Assembly (NCBI GenBank): GCA_039818345.1
Contig: JBCBUC010000021.1
Coordinates: 1 to 64,000, forward strand
DNA: 64,000 bases
From: Parvularcula sp039818345
GTDB taxonomy: Bacteria; Pseudomonadota; Alphaproteobacteria; Caulobacterales; Parvularculaceae
Direction: 5' to 3'
Shown: positions 51,554-60,179 of the stretch, piece after piece
Numbering within the stretch: the first letter of the stretch is position 1
How the letters are laid out: each line of letters begins with the position of its first letter
Made by a program: the position numbers and the translations under genes
Notes under the pieces: generated by a model
What the model was told of the DNA's origin: nothing
What the model saw: the letters and a program-made list of their open reading frames with translations, nothing else
Database searches by the model: none

Positions 51554-52946
51554 TCCCTTTGAGACGGAAAGACCTGCCGAGAAGGCCTTCGTCCTCCATT
51601 GCGCCCTGTCAGGAACGGGGCGGGACTTACGCTCGGCGCAAGGCGCGCTCGATGAAGCCGCTAGCTTAACGAAGGCGATTGGGATCGAGACCGTCCGGGC
51701 GGAAATCGTCAATTTGCAAGACGCACGTCCTGCAACCCTGTTGGGCCAAGGCAAGGTGGATGAAATTGCCAGCTGGCTCGACGAGGCTGACGGCGTTGGC
51801 TTGGTGATCCTCAACACCCAATTGACGCCTGTCCAACACCGGAATTTGGAACGCGCTTGGAAGGTCAAGGTGCTGGACCGCACAGCGCTGATCCTCGAGA
51901 TCTTTGGTGAGCGGGCCTCGACGAAAGAAGGCACGTTGCAGGTCGAACTGGCGCATCTCACCTTCCAAAAATCACGGCTCGTGCGGTCATGGACCCACCT
52001 TGAACGACAGCGCGGCGGCGCGGGTTTTCTCGGCGGTCCGGGCGAACGGCAAATCGAAAGCGACCGCCGGATCCTGCAGGAGAAGATCGACCGACTGAAA
52101 AAAGAGTTAGAAGACGTTCGCCGTACACGGAACCTTCAACGCCGGAAACGTAAACGCGCGCCGCAGCCTGTTGTGGCCTTCGTTGGCTACACCAACGCCG
52201 GGAAATCGACACTCTTTAAACGGATCACTGGCGAAGATACTTTTGCTGAAGACCTTCTCTTTGCCACGCTTGATCCTTTGATGCGGCAAATCGGTTTACC
52301 ATCAGGAACACCGGCCATTCTCTCGGACACGGTGGGATTTATTAGCGATTTGCCGACGACGCTTGTCGCGGCGTTCCGCGCGACCCTCGAAGAGGTGCTT
52401 GAGGCGGACATCGTCGTCCACGTGCGGGACTACGCCCATCCCGAGAGTGATGCACAGCGTGCTGATGTTATCAAGGTCTTGGCGGAACTCGGCCTCACCG
52501 AAGACACAGATGCGGTCTTTCTTGAGGCATGGAACAAACTCGATGCCTTGCCCGAGGGCGATGGTCACGCTGGCCGAGCCGGCCAGTTGAGAACAGCGGC
52601 GCGGCAACGCGCTGAAGTCGCCGATGGGACGCCAAAGGATCCGCTGCCCGTTGCGTTGAGCGCTTTAACCGGGGAGGGGGTCGCCGATCTTCTCGACCTT
52701 TTGGATCAAGAGCTGACAGCGCGCCGATGCGAAGTGTCGATCGACGTTCCGGCTGATGCAGGCGAAGCGGCGGCTTGGCTTTATCGACACGGTGACGTCC
52801 TCAACGAGGAATGGTCAGACAGCGGGCAGCGCACGGTCACGGTGCGGCTTGAACCCCGTGACCTTGGCCGATTTGAAAAGAGTTTTGGGATCGCGATCGA
52901 AAGCGGGAACGAGGACGACGACAGCGAGCGGTCATTGGCGGGCTAA
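51426..52946 (+). CDS. hflX: ribosome-associated GTPase HflX
   Basis: A GTPase that splits stalled ribosomes. The frame includes the N-terminal HflX domain (conserved from about 51570, AFVLHCALSG), a coiled region with HLERQRGGAGFLGGPGE, and the G domain with GYTNAGKST, DTVGF and NKLD. The C-terminus is a small domain. No ATG, GTG or TTG occurs in this frame between the hfq stop and the conserved residues; only TTG 51426 and GTG 51453 inside hfq, or a rare codon, can start it. The coordinates therefore give the outer limit. The order hfq-hflX is classical. Confidence 0.9.
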   Translation: MTVSAFCCAVTTKPSWSINTLFRPSCRKARWICLRKRPTPTSSPFETERPAEKAFVLHCALSGTGRDLRSAQGALDEAASLTKAIGIETVRAEIVNLQDARPATLLGQGKVDEIASWLDEADGVGLVILNTQLTPVQHRNLERAWKVKVLDRTALILEIFGERASTKEGTLQVELAHLTFQKSRLVRSWTHLERQRGGAGFLGGPGERQIESDRRILQEKIDRLKKELEDVRRTRNLQRRKRKRAPQPVVAFVGYTNAGKSTLFKRITGEDTFAEDLLFATLDPLMRQIGLPSGTPAILSDTVGFISDLPTTLVAAFRATLEEVLEADIVVHVRDYAHPESDAQRADVIKVLAELGLTEDTDAVFLEAWNKLDALPEGDGHAGRAGQLRTAARQRAEVADGTPKDPLPVALSALTGEGVADLLDLLDQELTARRCEVSIDVPADAGEAAAWLYRHGDVLNEEWSDSGQRTVTVRLEPRDLGRFEKSFGIAIESGNEDDDSERSLAG

Positions 52947-53019
52947 TCCTCAAGCGTTCTTCCCAGAACACCCTCCTTCGGGTTTATTACCCCCAGTCAT
53001 GTCTGGAAGGTTTCAACGC

Positions 53020-54852
53020 ATGCCTCGCTTTGCTGCTTTTCTTTTTGCTGGTCTATCCGCTCTCTTCATCGGCGGGATAGGCTCAGCGATCGCCCAAATC
53101 GAAACGGTGGAGATGGTCGAAGCCGCCGAAATGCCAGCGCTTGAGCGGCGGCAGGGACCGAACTTTGTCGTTGTCTTGGCTGATGATGCGGCGTTCACGG
53201 ATTTCGGGGCCTATGGCGGCGAGATTTCCACGCCGACCTTTGATGCGCTTGCGGCACGCGGTGTCCAATTCACCAATTTTCATGCCTCACCGCTCTGTGC
53301 GCCCTCCCGTGCCATGCTGCTCACTGGACTGGACAGTCATGAGGCTGGTCTTGCCAGTCTGACCACGATCATTCCGCCTGAGTTTGAGGGCGAGCCAGGC
53401 TATCGCGGCCATCTTGAGGCGGGGGTGCGCACCGTTGCGAGCCGCCTCCAGGAGATCGGTTACCGGACCTATGCGGCTGGCAAATGGCATTTGGGCGGTG
53501 AGTCAGAACACCTTCCGCCTGCGCACGGTTTTGACCGTTCTTTCGTGATCAACGCCACCGGTGGGGATCATTACAGCGAACGGGCCCATGTGCCGATCGA
53601 TCGCAAAACCCAGTGGATTGAGGACGGTGAGAACGTCTCCATTCCTGACGATTTTTATTCGTCGAAGGATCTTATCGACCGCGTGATCAGCTATATCGAT
53701 GACGGGAAGGCACAAGAGGCGCCCTTCTTTGCTTATGTCGGCTTCCTTGCACCGCATTATCCGCTTCAAGCGCCTAATAAGAACATGGAGCCTTACCGAG
53801 AACGGTACCGTGAGGGGTGGGATGTTCTTCGCCGGGAAAGGTGGGAACGTGCAAAGGAACTAGGCGTTGTCCACCAAGATGCGCCGATTGCTAATTTTAT
53901 CCCAGCGGGCCGGAAATGGACAGAACTCTCACCGTCGGAGCAGGCAAATTACGCTAAGCGAATGGCTGTCTATGCGGGCATGATTGACAGTCTTGATGAG
54001 AATCTCGGTCGCCTTGTTCAGCACCTTGATGACACGGGACAGTTAGAAAACACCGTGTTCATTGTTGCCTCCGACAATGGCCCTGAGGGCGGCGACGACG
54101 AATCAAACACGATCTTTAGGCTCTGGGCGCGGACACAAGGCTATTCGTTCGCAACCAGACGTTTGGGTCAGCCAGGAACGTTTGCCACCATCGGCCCTGA
54201 ATGGGCGTCGGCAGCTGCATCGCCTCATGGTCTCTTTAAGGGGTACGCGTCAGAAGGCGGGATACGGGTACCGCTCGTCATTGCTGGACCAGGAATATCG
54301 GCTGGCGAGCAGTCAAAAGCGTTCAGCTTCATCACTGATATCACCCCCACCATCCTTGATCTCGCCAATGCTCCATTTGAACGGGACAAGCTGACCGGGC
54401 GATCTTTATCGCCGATTTTATTGGGCGTCGATGACCGCGTGTACGGAGATTTGGATGCTGTGGGACTTGAGCTTGCGGGCAATGCTGCGCTTTTCCGAGG
54501 CCCTTATAAGATTGTGCGCAATCAACCGCCGGGCAGTGACGGTGAGTGGCGCCTTTTCAATATCGATGAGGATCCTGGCGAAACGCGTGATCTGTCCTTT
54601 GCCAAGCCGGTGCTGTTTCAGGACATGCTGTCCGATTATGGGGTTTATGCGCGCAAGATGAGCGTCCGTGCGTTGCCAGAAGGCTATGATCCCAACGAGG
54701 CCGCGGTGGCGCGAGCGGTTCCGCGGATCATGCAAGCTCTTTGGTGGATTCCCGTCCTCGCCCTTGTGTTGATCGTGGCCGTTGCCGCCGCGCTGTGGTG
54801 GTTCGTTCTTCGCCGACTTGTCATCAGCTTGTTGTCTTTGCGGACCAAATAA
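53020..54852 (+). CDS. sulfatase, cysteine type, membrane anchored
   Basis: A 610-residue alkaline-phosphatase-fold hydrolase of sulfate esters. A signal peptide (1-25, cut after AIAQ) leads to VVVLADDAAFTDFG (metal Asp pair near 55) and LCAPSRAMLLTG (92-103), where Cys93 would be converted to formylglycine. Later motifs are YAAGKWHLGG (about 150-159) and SDNGPEGG near 350. The last 45 residues have a membrane helix (about 573-597, Trp- and Val-rich) and a basic end, so the enzyme is tethered in the periplasm. ATG 53020 has GGAAGG upstream. Substrates in marine relatives are often algal polysaccharides; here unknown. Confidence 0.92.
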   Translation: MPRFAAFLFAGLSALFIGGIGSAIAQIETVEMVEAAEMPALERRQGPNFVVVLADDAAFTDFGAYGGEISTPTFDALAARGVQFTNFHASPLCAPSRAMLLTGLDSHEAGLASLTTIIPPEFEGEPGYRGHLEAGVRTVASRLQEIGYRTYAAGKWHLGGESEHLPPAHGFDRSFVINATGGDHYSERAHVPIDRKTQWIEDGENVSIPDDFYSSKDLIDRVISYIDDGKAQEAPFFAYVGFLAPHYPLQAPNKNMEPYRERYREGWDVLRRERWERAKELGVVHQDAPIANFIPAGRKWTELSPSEQANYAKRMAVYAGMIDSLDENLGRLVQHLDDTGQLENTVFIVASDNGPEGGDDESNTIFRLWARTQGYSFATRRLGQPGTFATIGPEWASAAASPHGLFKGYASEGGIRVPLVIAGPGISAGEQSKAFSFITDITPTILDLANAPFERDKLTGRSLSPILLGVDDRVYGDLDAVGLELAGNAALFRGPYKIVRNQPPGSDGEWRLFNIDEDPGETRDLSFAKPVLFQDMLSDYGVYARKMSVRALPEGYDPNEAAVARAVPRIMQALWWIPVLALVLIVAVAAALWWFVLRRLVISLLSLRTK

Positions 54853-55043
54853 CGCTCTGGCACGCTGTTCGCAGGGATGCCCGCGTGAGGAGCCCTTGAA
54901 AGGGCGCAAACACGTAATGGATGTAGGCGATGTGGCATTTCGGCCATAGTTTTTCTGGATTCGGACCTTGCGGCATGGAACGTCCGGGACGAGACACCAT
55001 AGTGGTTGTATCAAACTGGGATGGTGGGGTGAGATTCTTGACC

Positions 55044-56048
55044 ATGATGGTTCGTTTCTTCGTCGTCATGGCTGGTACAGCGTGGCTTAGTCACGCTGCG
55101 GCGCAGCCAGTGTTGGACGATCCTGATGCGACGTGGACGCTGCTCATTGAGAATGACAGCATCACGCGCGAGGACGACAATTACACCAGTGGCGTCAACC
55201 TCGGTTACGTCAGCGGCACCAAAGAGCTTTCGGGCTTTTCGCAGTTTCTCGCCAATCAGATCGTGCGTCCTCAAGGCGCAGCCGTTGCCCGACGCGGCCT
55301 CATGCTGACCCATGCGTTCTACACCCCCGACAATCTTAGGATTGCGGAGTTCCAGCCCGCTGAGCACCCGTATGCAGGGTTTTTCACCGCCGAAACCACC
55401 TGGATGGTGCAGCAGCGTCATCGGATTGACCGGTTCTCGATTGAAGCTGGCTTTGTCGGCACATCGGCGCTTGGCGAGGACCTCCAAAAGCTGACCCACG
55501 AGATCACGAGGGACGTCGATCCTCAAGGTTGGGACACGCAGGTGGATGACGAGGTGCTGCTCAACTTCCACTACAATGTGCAGAAGCGTTTCCCGCGCGA
55601 TGCCAATTTCCTTGGTCGTCCGGTCGATCTGATCGTCGGCGGTGTGGCGTCAGCCGGGAATAAATACACCGGCATCGGCGGCAGCACGACGCTCCGCTGG
55701 GGCCCAGGGATTGATACGTCCTTCGCGCTTCCGAGGGTGCGGACTGCCGTGAATGGTGGGCCCAGCTTTTTCACCCCGCGTGCTGATGGCGGGTTCGGGT
55801 GGTATATTTTTGGCGGCGGCGATGTCCGCGCGGTGGCGCACAACATCGTCCTCGACGACAGCTTCTTCCGCGAAGACGACTTTATCGACGTGCAAAGCAG
55901 CGTGTGGGTCGCTGATTTCGAAGTTGGTGCTGTGGTTCAACGCGGCAAATACCAAGTCGCGTTGTCATTGGTCGCTCGGTCCCCGCAGTTTGACGAGGAA
56001 AATGAGACGCAGACCTTTGGCGCTGTCAGCTTCTCGCGGAAGTTCTAA
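55044..56048 (+). CDS. LpxR-like outer-membrane lipid A deacylase (DUF2219)
   Basis: A 334-residue protein with a signal peptide (1-20, AHAAAQ) and many beta strands, like the barrel of LpxR, which removes the 3'-acyloxyacyl chain from lipid A. The signature LIENDSITREDDNYTSGVNLGY (about 32-53) has the Asn, Asp, Tyr and Gly of the active site; EHPYAGF (about 109-115) and SRKF as C-terminal barrel end (Phe last) also fit. ATG 55044 is one of two close starts, GTG 55029 being the other. Ca-dependent activity is known for the family. Confidence 0.86.
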   Translation: MMVRFFVVMAGTAWLSHAAAQPVLDDPDATWTLLIENDSITREDDNYTSGVNLGYVSGTKELSGFSQFLANQIVRPQGAAVARRGLMLTHAFYTPDNLRIAEFQPAEHPYAGFFTAETTWMVQQRHRIDRFSIEAGFVGTSALGEDLQKLTHEITRDVDPQGWDTQVDDEVLLNFHYNVQKRFPRDANFLGRPVDLIVGGVASAGNKYTGIGGSTTLRWGPGIDTSFALPRVRTAVNGGPSFFTPRADGGFGWYIFGGGDVRAVAHNIVLDDSFFREDDFIDVQSSVWVADFEVGAVVQRGKYQVALSLVARSPQFDEENETQTFGAVSFSRKF

Positions 56049-56482
56049 TTCTGCGGCTCGTCGGGCGGCGGCGTATCGTCAACGGCTGTTTCAGCTGCTG
56101 GGATCTCGTCGGTCACCACGCCAAGGTCATCGGGTAGCGTGAAAAGATCAACTGGTTCGCCAGAAGCCTCGCTTGGCTCGTCGGCGGCCCCAATGATGTC
56201 CGAGAAATCATCGGCATCTAGCGCCTCTTCCTCGGTTGGCAGGAAGTCAATTTCCGACTGACCGCGATCGGCCACCAGCGCGAGCGTGAGGGAGCTGGCG
56301 AAAAAGATTCCAGCGAGAATGGTGGTCGTGCGGGTGAGCGCCGTCGCTGCGCCCCGGCCTGACATCAGGCCGCCACCTCCGCCACCCATTCCCAAGGCAC
56401 CGCCTTCAGAGCGTTGCAACAAAACGACGCCGACGAGGGCCAGCACCACCATGGTGTGAATGGTCAGAATGATCGCGGTCAT
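56045..56482 (-). CDS. secG: preprotein translocase subunit SecG
   Basis: Accessory subunit of the SecYEG channel. Two membrane helices (about 3-20 and 54-70) flank the glycine-rich GALGMGGGGGGLMSGRG loop. The C-terminal 75 residues are acidic and disordered, longer than in E. coli but common in alphaproteobacteria. Stop overlaps the lpxR-like stop. It lies behind tpiA and a hydrolase gene on the same strand; tpiA-secG is the usual alphaproteobacterial order. Confidence 0.95.
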   Translation of the reverse strand: MTAIILTIHTMVVLALVGVVLLQRSEGGALGMGGGGGGLMSGRGAATALTRTTTILAGIFFASSLTLALVADRGQSEIDFLPTEEEALDADDFSDIIGAADEPSEASGEPVDLFTLPDDLGVVTDEIPAAETAVDDTPPPDEPQN

Positions 56483-57510
56483 GAAGCTTCCTGCTTGGTC
56501 GCGATACGCTGCGGGAAGACCGCGGTGATCGCTCGGAGAGCGCTCTCTAGGGGCGAGCGACCTGCAATTTCAAGCCGTCTGTCGAGACGATCGATCGCCG
56601 CAAGAACACGGTCGGGATGGGTATGGTGGAGGGCGTGCCCGCCGCCATCAATAATATCGAGGCCGCAATCAGGGATTTCTGCCTGCAGCTTTCGTCCATG
56701 AACTGGCAAAAGCACGGTTAAATCGTGGGTTCCCGCCACGACCTCTGCCGGAACGTCAATTTCGTGGTAGCGCTTAGAGAGGGGAACAAGCTGCTCATAA
56801 AGGCGGCACAGGTCCTCGGCGTTCCATTTAAACTCCTGCGCCCGGAACGCGAGCTGCGATTGCACGCGGTCGAAGTAATAAGACACAGCTTTGGCACCAG
56901 CGAGCGAGCGTTCGACCGCCCGGCGCAATCCGTATCGGCAAAAAAGAGCGATAAAGCTCCGCCGGAAAAACCAGCCATAATAAGGGTGGTTACCGGCCTC
57001 GGCGTACCAACGAAGGCCACCTGGCCAGGGGTGGCTGACCGGCGCGACCAGCACGATACCCGCGACATCCTCGGGATAGGCGAGCGCCCAAACTAGCGCT
57101 GTCGCAGCTCCATAACTTTGACCCACCACAACATAGCGCTCCGCCCCTTTCGCGCGCACCGCTTCGCGCATGGCAGCCACTTGCACATCCATGCGAAAGC
57201 CATCGCGTGGGCGGTCAGAAAATCCATGTCCTGGCCGGTCGGGAGAAAGGACAAGCCGTTCGGTCGCCAGCTCCCGTGCCAGGTCGATGTCCATATCGAG
57301 CCCGTTGGTGAAGGTGCCATGGACCATCACCACTGGTAGCTTCTCACCTGGCCGGCCGCGTTTAATCACGTGAACAAGGCCCTCATCGGTGGTGATCAGG
57401 TCACCAGCAGGCTGCTTTCGTCTCGTGATCGCCCGGTCCTGGATGAACGAAAACAGGATCGTCCCCAGAACCAGGGTGAAAGACACAAGAAGAAGCAGTT
57501 TTACCGACAT
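56479..57510 (-). CDS. alpha/beta hydrolase, membrane anchored
   Basis: A 343-residue hydrolase with an N-terminal helix (about 5-25) that anchors it or acts as signal. The core has VVMVHGTFTNG (oxyanion, about 60-70), nucleophile GQSYGAATAL (Ser near 131), a lid (about 165-235), acid in GTHDLTV (about 273) and base in GGGHALHH (about 298). Inserted between tpiA and secG: it starts one base into the tpiA stop (TGATG) and its end overlaps the secG ATG by four bases. Substrate unknown. Confidence 0.9.
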   Translation of the reverse strand: MSVKLLLLVSFTLVLGTILFSFIQDRAITRRKQPAGDLITTDEGLVHVIKRGRPGEKLPVVMVHGTFTNGLDMDIDLARELATERLVLSPDRPGHGFSDRPRDGFRMDVQVAAMREAVRAKGAERYVVVGQSYGAATALVWALAYPEDVAGIVLVAPVSHPWPGGLRWYAEAGNHPYYGWFFRRSFIALFCRYGLRRAVERSLAGAKAVSYYFDRVQSQLAFRAQEFKWNAEDLCRLYEQLVPLSKRYHEIDVPAEVVAGTHDLTVLLPVHGRKLQAEIPDCGLDIIDGGGHALHHTHPDRVLAAIDRLDRRLEIAGRSPLESALRAITAVFPQRIATKQEAS

Positions 57511-58220
57511 CAGATTGCGCGCGCGATCGCCAAGAAATCTTTGGCCACAAGGCTGGCCCCGCCAACCAGGGCCCCGCCGACATTGTCGATGCGAAGGATT
57601 TCGGCTGCGTTACCGGGCTTCACAGAACCGCCATAAAGAAGCGGTGGCTGGGGCCCTAATTTTTCGCGCATGGCCAAATGCATCTCCGCGATGTCTTCTT
57701 CCTTGGGCGTAAGGCCGGTCCCAATGGCCCAAATGGGTTCATAAGCCACGATCACTTGGCCTGCTTTCTTTGCCACCACATCGAGTTGGCCGGTCACAAC
57801 TTCAACCGCGCGAAGGTCTTGGCGCTCCGCAAGGCTCTCGCCGACGCAAAAAATGGGGACCATGCCCACGCGCAACACCGCTTCGACTTTGGCGCCGAGC
57901 GTCTCGTTATCGTCGCCGCTGCGCTCGCGCGCCTCGGAATGACCGATGATACAATAGGATGCGCCAGCTTCGACCAGCATTTCTGCTGAGATGCACCCTG
58001 TATGCGCGCCGGACGGGTCGGCGTGGCAATCCTGTCCGCCTGTTTGCACTTTGGTGTCGCGACACGCGGCACTCACCTCGCGCAGCATGGTCGCGGGCGG
58101 GCAGACCACCATTTGCATGCCGTCTTTTGCGGCCGCTTCGGCGCCATCGATCATTTGTCCGACCTCAGCCAAGGATGCGCTCGATCCGTTCATTTTCCAG
58201 TTGCCAATAATCAACGCCAT
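57510..58220 (-). CDS. tpiA: triosephosphate isomerase
   Basis: Glycolytic isomerase of 236 residues, slightly short. Catalytic residues are present: NWKMNG (Lys9), CIIGHSEARE (His near 91) and AYEPIWAIGTG (Glu near 157), and YGGSVKPGN near 199 for the phosphate. HSEAR differs from the usual HSERR. ATG 58220 has AAAGGTGGG upstream. Divergent from ppiD, the conserved arrangement in alphaproteobacteria. Confidence 0.96.
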   Translation of the reverse strand: MALIIGNWKMNGSSASLAEVGQMIDGAEAAAKDGMQMVVCPPATMLREVSAACRDTKVQTGGQDCHADPSGAHTGCISAEMLVEAGASYCIIGHSEARERSGDDNETLGAKVEAVLRVGMVPIFCVGESLAERQDLRAVEVVTGQLDVVAKKAGQVIVAYEPIWAIGTGLTPKEEDIAEMHLAMREKLGPQPPLLYGGSVKPGNAAEILRIDNVGGALVGGASLVAKDFLAIARAI

Positions 58221-58325
58221 CCGGCCCACCTTTCGTTTCACATCGTTTGAGGGAGAGCCCCCGCCTTGCAAAGCGGAAGAAGGCCATCCAAACGCGTCTT
58301 TCGTGAAGAACGAAAGGCTTACGGA

Positions 58326-60179
58326 GTGCTAAACCGTTTTCGCAATGCGCTGCGCGGCGTCATGGCTTGGGTGATCGGAGTCCTCATCATTTTGGCGATG
58401 GCTGTGGTCGGTGTGCCTGCCCTTGATAATTTTGGAAGCGGCGCTGCGCTCAGCGTTGGTCAGACCGACTATTCAGGACGCGACTTTGAGCTTGAGGTGA
58501 GAACTCGGGTGCAACAGGCGCAAGCGCAAAATCCGAACGTGACGCGTGAGCAGCTCATCAATGCTGGAATTGCCCAAGAAGCGATCCGCGTCCTCTCATT
58601 AAGGGGTATTCTGAGCAATGCCGCTGACGAATTGGGTCTGGCTGCACCGAGCGACGTCATTCGTCTTTACATTGAGAATGCTGAAGGCCTTAAAGATCCC
58701 GATACCGGCGAGTTCAACGCACAGCTGCTGACCTTTTTCTTGCAGCGCCAGGGTATTTCCTTGGAGGCATTCGGTGAGCGGGCCGCAGGGGATCTTATGC
58801 GGAGCCAGTTGGCCGGCGCCATTGAGGCGACCGCTACGGCGCCTGAAGCAATGACACGCCTTCTCCTTCTCAATGAGTTCGAACAGCGCACGATCAAGGT
58901 CGCTGAACTCACCCGGGGCGATGTCGAGGATCCGTCCGATGAAGACATCGCTGCCTTCTACGAAGCCAATCGCAGCCTTTTTCTGTCGCCAGAGTATCGG
59001 ACGTTCACGGTCCTGACGATAGGGATGGATGACGTCACGGACGATATCGATGTCAGCGATGAGGATGTTCGTCAGCTCTACGATGCCAGGGTCGGTGCCA
59101 ATGAGGCGGCCGAGACCCGCAACTATCGCCAGGTCACCTTGGCGACCGATGACGCTAAATTGGCCGCGCGTAACGCGGTGACCGCTGGCGGCGGTTTCGA
59201 TACGATTGTCGAGGCGACGGGTGCGCCGGTGACCGCGCTTGATGAGCGCACACGTGAGGGATTGATCAACAGCGATCTCGCTGAAGCAGTCTTTGATGCA
59301 CAAGAAGGCGAAGTGCTGGGTCCGATCGCAACACCGTTTGGTGATCTTTATGCGGAGGTCACAGCGATCAACTCCTCCGATGTCGAGAGTTTTGAGGACA
59401 TGCGGGAGCAGCTCCGGGATGAACTGCTCGCCGAGATCGCAGAAGAGCGGATCATCGAGTTTGTTGAAGGCGTGGAAATTGCCCGAGACGAAGGCGCGAC
59501 TTTGAGCGAAGCAGCCGCCACGCTTGGCTTAGAAGCGCGCAGTGTCGGACCTATCGACCGGGAGCTCTTCACACGGAATGGATCGATTGCCTCGATTAAC
59601 CGCGTGCTTGCGGCAGAAGGCGGCCGGCTTGAAGAAGGCGAGGAAAGCCAAAGCATTCGCCTTGAGGATGGCTATGGTTTTGTCACGGTCGAAACCATTC
59701 TACCGCCGTCTCCGCTTGCCCTGACAGAGGTCCAAGACGAGATCCGATCGACCCTGACCGAACAGCGCGCTGCCGATGCATCCACCCAAGTGGGCGTTCA
59801 ATTTGCCGCCCAAGAAGCGAGCGGCCTCCGCTTTGATGAAGTCGCAACGGCGCTTGGCGGGACGGTACGAACAGAAACGCTGTCTCGGGACGTCGAGTCC
59901 ACGATCCCCATCCCCGTTGTCAGCCAGATTCTCGAACTCAGCGTTGGCCAAACCACCACCATACCGGGCAATGGAGACAGCGTTTACGCGGTCCGTGTCG
60001 AGAGCGTTGAGTATGGAGACGCAACGGAAGCGATGATGGTCGTCCCCCTGGTGAGAAACCAGTTTGGTGATCAGCTGACAAGCGAACTCTACCAGGCCTA
60101 TGTTGAGGCGCTAGAAGCAGAGACCGAGATCCGTCAGAATGAACGAGTGATTGCGCGTTCGTTGGGTCTGACCGAGTGA
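58326..60179 (+). CDS. PpiD/SurA-type periplasmic peptidyl-prolyl isomerase
   Basis: A 617-residue folding factor. One membrane helix near the N-terminus (about 10-30) leaves the rest in the periplasm. SurA_N-like helices (about 40-190), a parvulin-type segment (about 265-360, TRNYRQVTLATDD to FGDLYAEV) and a second C-terminal repeat. The isomerase site appears poorly conserved, as in PpiD, which is mostly a chaperone at the Sec translocon. The start is GTG 58326 with AAAGG eight bases upstream. The stop overlaps trpE by four bases. Confidence 0.87.
   Translation: MLNRFRNALRGVMAWVIGVLIILAMAVVGVPALDNFGSGAALSVGQTDYSGRDFELEVRTRVQQAQAQNPNVTREQLINAGIAQEAIRVLSLRGILSNAADELGLAAPSDVIRLYIENAEGLKDPDTGEFNAQLLTFFLQRQGISLEAFGERAAGDLMRSQLAGAIEATATAPEAMTRLLLLNEFEQRTIKVAELTRGDVEDPSDEDIAAFYEANRSLFLSPEYRTFTVLTIGMDDVTDDIDVSDEDVRQLYDARVGANEAAETRNYRQVTLATDDAKLAARNAVTAGGGFDTIVEATGAPVTALDERTREGLINSDLAEAVFDAQEGEVLGPIATPFGDLYAEVTAINSSDVESFEDMREQLRDELLAEIAEERIIEFVEGVEIARDEGATLSEAAATLGLEARSVGPIDRELFTRNGSIASINRVLAAEGGRLEEGEESQSIRLEDGYGFVTVETILPPSPLALTEVQDEIRSTLTEQRAADASTQVGVQFAAQEASGLRFDEVATALGGTVRTETLSRDVESTIPIPVVSQILELSVGQTTTIPGNGDSVYAVRVESVEYGDATEAMMVVPLVRNQFGDQLTSELYQAYVEALEAETEIRQNERVIARSLGLTE

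Noticed and set aside
54892..54905. Short hairpin GCCCTT/AAGGGC after the sulfatase gene
   Set aside because: Six pairs and no T-run; not different from chance.
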